From assembly GCA_025024175.1 (NCBI GenBank), contig QCXZ01000041.1, forward strand, positions 44,759,786 to 44,823,785: a stretch of DNA of 64,000 bases, written 5' to 3'. The translations under genes were made by a program, and so were the position numbers. The stretch comes from Rhyzopertha dominica. Lineage: Eukaryota > Arthropoda > Insecta > Coleoptera > Bostrichidae. Below are positions 56,564-64,000 of this stretch, in pieces. A model generated the notes under the pieces. It worked only from the letters and a program-made list of their open reading frames with translations, was not told the DNA's origin and made no database searches. How positions within the stretch are numbered: the first letter of the stretch is position 1; the number at the start of each line of letters is the position of its first letter.

Positions 56564-58218
56564 CAGGGTCGACTCTAGGGGTGAGGCGGCGCCTGTTTAG
56601 GGGCGGCTTTTTTTTAAGTAAAATAGAATAAACAAAATACCATTATAAAGACAAGAAATGGACAACAGGCTAAAGTTGGGTAAAACGATTGATGAAGAAC
56701 ATCAAAGGATTTTGAACCTGGAAAGACACCACTAGAGAGATGTTTTGAAAAGAATTATTGCTATTATACATTTTTGAGCCCAGTAATGGAAAATTTTTGT
56801 AGATAATGGAATTATCTCGCAATTTGATCCACTAGGGAACACTTGAGAAGATCATCTATGCATCAAACGCTACTCACTATCTAGGGAAGACCATTCAAAA
56901 TGATATTATAAACCTATTAGGAAAAGAAGTTCGTAATACCATAATTGAAAAGTTAAAAATGCAATACACTATAGTATTATACGATAGCGGGGCCAACATA
57001 AAGGGGTACGTTCTAAGTTCAGAGAAGAATTTTAAATTAAAATCGAAAAGCCGTTTTGTTCCTTACTCATATCATTCCCTAAATCTTGTAAATGACGAAG
57101 CCAAGCAGACAGGTCAAATATCGAACTTTTTTCTTCAGGTGCAGGAGTTTTCTTCTCAAGTTCGAGTGTGGTAAAAAGATCTCATTACTAACGCTAAAAA
57201 GTGTAAGTGATACAAGATGGGAAAGCCGTATTGAAGCAATCAAACCATTGAGATATCAACTCCGGGAAATATATGACGTTCTAGTTGAAATTTCTCTAGA
57301 TCCACAAAAAGACACTGACACCCGAATAAAAGTAGTTCATTAGCAACCATCATTTCTAGTTACAAATTTATTTGTAGTAGGTATAAAGGTATGGCACGAT
57401 ATTTTATTTAAAATAAATTTGGTATCAAAATTACTGCAGAGCCAGAAGATGGTTTTAAGTGAACTATGACTGTTTTCTGAATGGCTTTATTTTAAAGAAA
57501 TTGCAAGACATGGCAATTATTTCGGAAGTTATAAGTACTCGGCCTCTTAGAATTCGGCGTAAGATGAAACTTTTTGAATATGAAGGAGAGGATGAACCTT
57601 TTGACAGTCCTGCTAAAGAATTTGAAGTAGGGTTTTTAATGCCGTAGTAGATGTTGCCATTAATTCAGTGGAGCAAAGATTCAGTCAATTGGAATCCAAA
57701 AAAACCAGGATTCAAAAGATATTTAAAAAATTTGTCAGGACTTACATATCTATTGACTGACGATATTGACCCAATAAACTACACACTGAACTTCTTAGTT
57801 TACGAGAAATAATGATAAATAATAAAAACTCGAAGCTCTTAGAAGTTTTAACATATCTTAAGACAACTAATTTAACTGAAAACTCAAAGTTAAAATTAAT
57901 AAAAAGCTACTTACGGTCAACAATGTCCCAAGATAGATTTACAGATTTAGCTATACTTACCATTAAGCCTGAATTGTGTGCAATGATAAATTTTGACGAT
58001 GTTATCGACGATTTTGTCAAAGAAAAATCCAGAAAAGTTTCCTTTTAATACAGCAAAAGTGTTATTTTTTATTATTCTTTTAGTTTTATTTTTATTTCTC
58101 CTGTATTTTGAGAGTACGATTATGTTATGTTAATAAAGTTAATTTTTGCTAGGTAATGTGCATTTATCTTTTTTATTACTGTTAGGGGCGCCAAAATTTT
58201 TTGCTTGAACCGGCCCTA
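56564..58218 (+). mobile_element. ZMYM1-like hAT element
   Basis: The left end CAGGGTCGACTCTAGGGG (56564-56581) and the complement of the right end (GTAGGGCCGGTTC, about 58206-58219) are imperfect TIRs of the CAGGG type. GGCGGCGCC near the left and GGGGCGCC near the right are subterminal counterparts. The interior encodes a decayed hAT transposase. I could not find an 8-bp duplication. Confidence 0.6.
56830..58048 (+). pseudogene. ZMYM1-like hAT transposase, broken
   Basis: In order on the plus strand, across frames: HYLGKTIQNDIINLLGKEVR and NTIIEKLKM (about 56875-56960); RFVPYSYHSLNLVNDEAKQT (57050-57110; relatives read CxxHSLNLV); LKSVSDTRWESRIEAIKPLR (57190-57255, the conserved TRWxSR block); RPLRIRRKMKLFEYEGEDEP (57540-57600); and a C-terminal SKLKLIKSYLRSTMSQDRFT with DLAILTIKPEL (57885-57970), the hAT C-terminal dimerisation region. 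Order and motifs are those of zinc-finger MYM-type protein 1-like hAT transposases. The BED/TTF zinc-finger start is missing. Stops and frameshifts throughout. Confidence 0.75.
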
Positions 58219-58362
58219 CTCAAAAGCAAAACATTTCCTTTTTTACATACTTGTACTTCTTCCAAGGATGAAACCAGGCGATCGTAAAAATAGGTAAGTT
58301 TGTGCTGCGACAATTTTGTAAAATGCTATACAAACGGCAAACGTAATTTCAAACAAACTGCT

Positions 58363-58495
58363 TCACTAATGAACCTAAAATAAAAGAATCTCGGCGCACC
58401 TCGTGGCGTACAACACATCCGAGATATTAAATTCAGTCCCGGACGTATTACAGTCTGGCTGCGAAACAAAGTTCGGGAACTTTTTGCGCGGGTTC
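58363..58495 (+). repeat. Dispersed repeat (inverted partner at 61917-62038)
   Basis: AATAAAAGAA, CTCGTGG, ACAACACATCC, GAGATATTAAATTCAGTC, and GAAACAAAGTT occur in the same order in the reverse complement of 61917-62038. Unknown class; possible further similarity to the right of 58495. Confidence 0.65.
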
Positions 58496-58499
58496 CGAG

Positions 58500-59280
58500 A
58501 TAACTAAATCCGACTACCACTACTTCCTCGCCGAGGAATATTACACAAGATAACGGTAATCCCCCAGGTATACCTGACAGAAAAGCTGAACGAGCACTTA
58601 CACGCGGGCTAATAATAAATACGTTGACGGCTGTTGGCAGCATGCTGGAGCGGGGTGTTAATTAGATGAGCTTTCTGTATAAACAGTGAGTCTACCGCAG
58701 CTCACTTACGCTGGCAATAAACTGCATTAACGAACAAACCCGGAATGTTTCGCTGTTTAGTGCAAGCATCTATTAAGAGGTTACACAAAGTTCTTGCTGA
58801 AGACTAGATTTTCATTCTTGATTACGTTAATTAGTGGAAATTATAGAGTTCCGTGTAAACATTAAATAAATTCGTCAATAACATTTTTATGTGTTAACCC
58901 CACAACTTTTTTCTTTTTGATCTATATTTTTATTGAGAAAATGGCGCGTTTGCTTTCGGATTTGAGTACATACTTAAAACTGAAACACAAGTACTATTAT
59001 GGTACTAGTTTCGATTCGTGGTGTCCTGATTCATTAGTTCAAAAGATCTAACTGTTAACACATTCTAAAACACTCGAAAAACTTTTCTTTAGGATTCCAA
59101 AACATATTAAGATTTTTTAATTTGAGGTAGAAGGGAAACCAATATAAAAATAGTTCAATGGAAATAAATTATTCAACGTATATATTTTTTTGTTGAAATT
59201 AAAGTATAATAGCGCGTAAATCGTAATTAGAAGGAATAGAAGTTCTAATATACAGTGAAAGTTAATTACTGCCTGAATTN
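58500..59280. other. Non-coding; GC-richer island 58510-58745
   Basis: No gene is supported. The island carries TTAATTAGATGAG near 58657 (homeodomain-like core). It could be conserved non-coding DNA or the continuation of the neighbouring repeat. Confidence 0.3.
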
Positions 59281-59760
59281 AGTTCTTATGAACAGAGATG
59301 ATATTATAATANCTACATCTATGACATGTCGCCTGCGAAGACAATCTGAGCACAGCTGTTTCGGCTTATAAAGCCTCCTCAGCACAGCTATATTCTTATG
59401 TACGCCAAGGTAGGCGATGTGTATGCGAGAATTACAGTGTGGATGACACCATGCCATCTAGTGGCAATACGGCATCATCCACTCGTCTATGTGGAGAACT
59501 TATAGTTGTACTGAGGAGGCTTTATAAGCCGAAACAGCTGTCCACAGATTGTCNTGACGCAGGCCACATGGCATAGAAGTAATTATTATGCTTGAGTACT
59601 GCATTCGTTGCAGAAATCGTCGTTGGAGAACGTCTGCCCGCTTTTAAATGCCCACAGCACAGTGGGCTGCCGTTCAGATAAGTTCTCTACAGAGACGAGT
59701 GGATAATGCCGTATTGCCACTAGATGGCATGGTGTCATTCACACTGTAATTCTCGCATAG
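59281..59760. repeat. Interleaved inverted repeats carrying hammerhead-like cores
   Basis: Two inverted pairs interlock. A1 (59305-59382) is the complement of A2 (59511-59589), and B1 (59422-59503) is the complement of B2 (59678-59759). B1 and A2 are adjacent, so one plus-strand unit B-A is flanked by inverted copies of A on its left and of B on its right. Each A carries the string CTGAGGAGGCTTTATAAGCC followed by GAAAC. Such arrangements are typical of Penelope-like insertions with inverted tails. Two N calls are present. Confidence 0.7.
59507..59547 (+). ncRNA. Hammerhead-like core (CTGAGGA type)
   Basis: CTGAGGA (59511-59517; position 7 is free in the consensus CUGANGA), stem II GGCTT/AAGCC with loop TAT (59518-59530), GAAA (59531-59534), the palindrome ACAGCTGT as stem III (59534-59541) and C17 at 59542, giving a GTC triplet. 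Stem I is weak, with a mismatch at its first pair, so self-cleavage is uncertain. The inverted copy at 59351-59382 (minus strand) has G instead of C at the cleavage position. Confidence 0.55.
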
Positions 59761-59813
59761 ATGATATTTTTAATGGGTTAACATGCATAAGAAGAAATGA
59801 AAAAGTATTACCA

Positions 59814-59886
59814 GCCGAGGCCGAGAATTGAACTCGGGATCTTTTTGAACATTAGTCAAACGCTGTATTCATTAAGCTACCAAGGT
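59814..59886 (-). pseudogene. tRNA-like sequence (anticodon AAT, Ile-like)
   Basis: Read on the minus strand it has tRNA geometry over 73 nt: T arm CCGAG-TTCAATT-CTCGG perfectly paired (B-box-like AGTTCAATTC), anticodon stem TTTGA/TCAAA with a 7-nt loop CTAATGT, and an A-box-like TAGCTTAATGAA. The acceptor stem pairs at only four of seven positions. More likely a tRNA-derived SINE head or a pseudogene than a working tRNA. Confidence 0.5.
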
Positions 59887-59889
59887 CCT

Positions 59890-62450
59890 ATTCAGAATCG
59901 CGTTACATTTCCCGTTCGCTGCCTTGATTTGGCTTTTTTCTCTCCGCAAAATTACGTTTTAACCTAAGTATTTGACATTTTTTATGATTTAAATAAAATG
60001 TATTGGATACTCCTTCTATTTATTCGTCTGCTTAATGATTATTGTATAATTATACCAAACGAGCATGTCTCCCGATATAGTACGTAATTACCTAAATTAA
60101 TAGAGTTGGACAGTTATATGTAAATTTAATTAATAACTCCATAGTAATTTGTTTCGGACTTACATAAGTACTTATTGTACGTGGCTTTGTTCTAGATAAC
60201 TGATTTAGTTAGCAAGTTAGCATTATGTGAATTATTTATTAGTAGTTTTGTTTTATTACACCAATACTGAAATTATATTTCTCATTAGTTTTTATTTTCC
60301 GAAACATAAGACAAGACTTCATTTTGAGTAAAACTCCATAAAGTGTCTAAATCTGAACTGAAATATGCAAAAAAGCTAGAAATAAAAAAGGTTTTCATTA
60401 AAAATTGTAGATGTCCTTCCCCCTAAATAAGCCGCTTATGATCGTAATTAGAAAATCGTATTTGCTGAAGAAAGTGGTATTTTTATGTGATATTTTGAAA
60501 ACAACTGAATCTAGGGCGCCATATTCTAAGAACTGTAGCTCACGCAATATTTTGTATAGGTGATTTATGTTAATCTCCTTAAAATCATGTTGTGAATAGA
60601 AAATGAAAACCTTGTACAAGATACATTTAGATTTATGGATTGTAATACTCAAGGCCGGTTTCTCTTCTATTTTAAGCTAAAATCAACTCTATTTTTTAAA
60701 TCTAAACCAATCACTTACCTCAATTTAAGGTGTCATGGTTACTGGGTTGGTCTTGGCTAATATCAATTTTAACAAAGAGAATAGGAACAGAGCCTGAATT
60801 TTGTTATTGTAGTTAAAATTTATTATTTAAGTAAGTCTAATGACATGTTTTTTGTTGCAGGTTAGTTCATCATGATTACAGTTGACATCTACCATTAGAT
60901 TCTCCAGAGTAATTTCAGGTTTGATGCCATTTTTATTAAAATGATCGTTGGGTTGATTAACCATTACAGTAGCTGTGTGAGTCTAATAAGAAATTATAAA
61001 TAAGAGCGCCATGTTTATGATTTATAAATCATTCATAAAAATACGTCATGTAATGTTACTAATTGATAAGCAGTTATTTTAAACTGCTTGCACATTTACA
61101 GTTTGCTACAGTTTGGCTAAATTTATTTAGCATTCGATTTTATGAAATTAAGGTCACTTTGAGCAAACAGACAGATACATTTGTGGTAGTACATAAGCTT
61201 CTTAATTGTTTTATTACGATAGGTGTTCTTATTATTACATGGTAATTTTATATTTATTGCTGTTTGTAGTTTTATTACTTGAAATGAAAATAAACCTTAC
61301 GTTGTCACATTATGCTTAACTTAAACTTAAAAAATATATTTTCAATATGTGGCGCCATCTATCGGCAATCCTTAAGAACTTGAATTCGCCGGCAAAAACA
61401 GGAAGACTACGGAATCGTTTGTTCCATATCCGTAGTGGAGTTATCCGTAGCTTTTCAAATCAGACCCTGCAGACCCGCTCGCTCACAGTCCCTTATATAA
61501 TATACCGACAGACGAACATTCCCGAATAGTCTGGAAGCATCTTCGAGAACATTCGACCTATCATTAATGCTAGTATTTCCAGAGCCATCTCCCCGTTTAG
61601 CATGGAAGCTTCGAATGTTGTTTTGGTTGCCTAATTCGCAGGCCCTAGCTTCACGACATAGTAACCAACTAAAATCGACAATTAGTTTCTCTGAAAAAGG
61701 AACTGCTTCCACATTTAATTCAAGAAACTCAAGAAGCCTTACCGATCCATTGAATATGTCTTAGTAAAGTTTTCGAATATTGCATGCCTAATATTTCCAA
61801 CTACTCCGCCGGGTCTTCCTACTGTATTATTTCCACTCAAATCCCCGAGCACAATAAATACCGCTGCACCACCTAGTAATACTCGAATTTATCTCCACAT
61901 TTTAGATCCTGCTAGAGGAACTTCCGCAACTTTGTTTCAAAGCCGGCTGTGCAACGCATCCGAGACTGAATTTAATATCTGGGATGTGTTGCACTCCACG
62001 AGTTTCGAGGCAGTTCTTTTATTTTTGCTTCATTAAGGAAGCGGCTGGAGCTAAATCAAGCCCGTTGTTCTGCGTTAGGCCCGGTATATTCTACCTTTTT
62101 TTTCTTTTTGAGCTTGGATATTTCGGGCACGTTTCGTATTAGATGTAACACATCGTTTTTATAAATGATGTAGTGTTTCTCGTTATTTTTAGTCAATTAC
62201 ACTCCTAAGTATATAGAAATTCAACTGTGGTTTCTCTTTTCTCTACTTCAGGAATCCANGAATGTTCACTAATGTTTTAATAAAAAATTAACCATTACTA
62301 AATATTATTGATATCTAGTNATCTATAGTTATTTATCATTTCNACTACATTTCTTATGAACATTAGTTANAGTAGATTTATTTTTATTTTTTTCGGCNCA
62401 GTTGATTTCATTTTTAGGGGGATCTTGGTCATTTAGCCTCGCATTTAGGA
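59890..62450. other. Non-coding, with one dispersed repeat
   Basis: No gene is supported. The short frames at 61063-61764 are not protein-like. The repeat at 61917-62038 is listed separately. Several isolated N calls fall between 62250 and 62400. Confidence 0.35.
61917..62038 (-). repeat. Dispersed repeat (inverted partner at 58363-58495)
   Basis: The reverse complement carries AATAAAAGAACTGCC, CTCGTGG, CAACACATCCCAGATATTAA, TTCAGTCTCGGATG and GAAACAAAGTT, in the same order as the 58.4-kb copy. Confidence 0.65.
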
Positions 62451-62458
62451 CTCTATAT

Positions 62459-62760
62459 CAGAGATTCACAGCTTGACTTGATTTTCAAGCTGCTTGACTT
62501 GAACTGACTTGAAATCAGGTCAATCTCATGACTTTTTTTTACTGGCGAATTAGTTACTTTAATGGTGTTTTGATCATCGCTTTCGTTAATCAAAATATTT
62601 CCAGAACAATCAAATTCAGGGTCTTTACGTGGGCTGCCATCAAGCATCAAGGAGCGTAGTGGCACAATCAAGTCAGGTCAAGCTTTATTTTTTCAAGTAT
62701 ATATTTTTTAAGTCAAGTCAAGCAGTTCTATATCAAGCTCCTTGGCTTGATGAATCTCTA
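62459..62760. mobile_element. hAT MITE with 8-bp target-site duplication
   Basis: CTCTATAT occurs at 62451-62458 and 62761-62768, an exact 8-bp duplication. Inside it, CAGAGATTCA and the complement of TGAATCTCTA form short TIRs, and multiple copies of CAAGTCAAG/CTTGACTTG fill the subterminal regions on both sides. The centre (62520-62670) is not recognisably coding. Length is 302 bp. Confidence 0.85.
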
Positions 62761-62768
62761 CTCTATAT

Positions 62769-63089
62769 CACTCAAATAAACCAGTACATTGTTTATTCCT
62801 CCTTTTGATTGCAACGCTTCGCCCCCCATTTTACAGAAGAATAGTTAACATACAATGAGTAGCAATGGCAAATTTTATACAATTTAAAGATTTTTAAACT
62901 ACTATTCGCATTAAAATTGTATCAATATTGTCGATTTTGTAAGTTATGTCCGTGACATCCAGAATGACCGCGTACCTTCTTTGATCTTAATGGATTATTC
63001 TAAAATATTTGTATAGGCAGCGTTTAGCTTACTAACATCAGTTATTCGATTCACTCACTTTGTTTATTTTTACTGATATAATTGAGCTT
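62769..63089. other. Non-coding, nothing recognised
   Basis: AT-rich flank between the hAT MITE and the LINE relic. Confidence 0.3.
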
Positions 63090-64000
63090 CCCTGTCAATT
63101 ATCATGGGTTTCTTGAACTTGAAACCATGCCCTGTTTTCCAATTGCAAATGTTTTGCCAATGCCATTTCTCCAGATCGCCCATTCTTTGCAGTTCTTTCC
63201 TCTTTTCGCAGAGGACAGTCGTCGATAAATAACACAAACAAGTGGTCCCAAATTAGATTCCTACAGGACTCCGGACGTCGAGGTAAAAGGACTGGATTTA
63301 TATCCATTATATCAAACAATCTGATTTTTGTTTCTCAAGTACAGCACGAACAAACAGCAATGGCTGTGTAAATCCCCAACTCGAAAGTTTACACAGATCA
63401 AATGCTATTTAAAGGTCCGTATAAATATAACATCCAAAGTCATAGCCGTCATCCAGAATATTTCATGCGAACTGAGTGAACTCTAAAAGATTGGTAACGG
63501 TTGAACGCGCAGTCATAGATCCGTGCCGTTGAAGAGTAATATAAGCCAGATATTGAAGAGTATATACGATGGTGGAGAATCACTTCAAAAATTTTTGCTA
63601 AATTCGACACAATTGCTACAGGTCTGTAATTCTTCACCGACCAGGCATCGCCGGACTTAAAAATTGGACAGAGGTGCGCGATCTTTTATACATTTTGAAA
63701 CACGGAAGTTCTCAGCGATACATCAATGGCTTATCCAAAACAGAGACGCAGCTCTTATTTAGAAATGTAGAAATCAAATCGTTCCCTGTTGTGCGTTTTG
63801 AAGACAACTTTTTGATTGCACATTTTACATCATCGCAGGTCACCCAGGCAATACTTACTGGAAAACGAACAGAGTCGCGCTACCTTACCAGACCACTGGT
63901 ACCACCAGAACTGGTACCACCAGAAAGAAGGTTCACATTAGCAAAAAAATCCTTAAAACCTTCAACAATTAAAGAAGGTGAATCCAAGAGCTACCCATGT
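63090..64000 (-). pseudogene. Jockey-like LINE reverse transcriptase relic, runs off the right edge
   Basis: On the minus strand, from the right edge: a linker with FFANVNLLS-like sequence near 63930, a CPIFKSGDAWSVKNYRPVAI block (about 63630-63690), VSNLAKIFEVILHHRIYSSI (63560-63625), a degraded motif A region near 63400 (IAFDLCKLSS), and a GVPQGSNLGPLLF-like block near 63245-63270 where the Gln codon is a stop. LFVLFIDDCPL lies at about 63205-63235; the YADD motif is not seen, and the sequence ends near 63100. Frameshifts and stops throughout. Confidence 0.75.

Noticed and set aside
1..64000. CRISPR arrays, operons, bacterial promoters
   Set aside because: No regularly spaced direct repeats and no prokaryotic gene organisation; the content is clearly animal.

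Overview
This window is animal, almost certainly insect, nuclear DNA: AT-rich, without operons or Shine-Dalgarno context, and built mostly from degraded transposable elements of kinds common in insect genomes (mariner, insect-type Tc1/IS630-like elements with a DDE_3 catalytic core, THAP-domain elements, hAT/ZMYM1-like elements, Jockey-like and RTE-like LINEs, Penelope-like elements). I cannot name the species; a repeat-rich insect such as a beetle is a guess. I found no host protein-coding gene, rRNA gene or CRISPR array. The only long intact reading frame is a mariner transposase. The rest reads as intergenic or intronic DNA with element relics. Scattered single N calls suggest draft-quality consensus.

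Layout: a complete mariner (102-1432); a mariner relic interrupted by a Penelope-type tail (3.4-4.6 kb); a foldback element (7.5-8.1 kb); a repeat shared between 8.9 and 16.7 kb; a Jockey-like LINE relic (11.2-11.8 kb); a hAT-like element (13.5-14.8 kb); a short insertion carrying a hammerhead ribozyme (20.15-20.43 kb); a Tc1-like HTH exon (21.4 kb); a THAP element (26.7-27.7 kb); mariner and DUF4817 relics (29.0-30.5 kb); a Penelope fragment (31.5-31.7 kb); a LINE relic (33.9-34.6 kb); a second, decayed hammerhead (35.0 kb); two Tc1/IS630-like elements (37.0-39.7 kb); an RTE-like LINE (40.8-42.9 kb); a nearly full-length but broken Penelope element on + (43.6-45.9 kb) and a different one on - (51.6-53.6 kb); two hAT-type elements (54.8-58.2 kb); an interleaved inverted-repeat cluster with hammerhead-like cores beside a tRNA-like sequence (59.3-59.9 kb); a hAT MITE (62.45-62.77 kb); and a LINE relic running off the right edge.

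The most interesting theme is self-cleaving-ribozyme architecture. One complete type I hammerhead core lies inside a 14-bp target-site duplication and is enclosed by 39-bp perfect inverted arms. A related decayed copy lies about 15 kb away. Tails of Penelope-like elements at about 3.9, 31.7, 45.8, 51.6 and 56.4 kb carry a related hairpin-GAAAC-GTC signature with a variant first box, and two of these loci contain tail segments in inverted orientation. Hammerheads in Penelope-like elements are established in the literature. The short foldback insertion and the tail-box variant are the parts worth testing. Between elements there are several GC-richer, non-repetitive islands that could be conserved regulatory DNA, but a single sequence cannot prove this.
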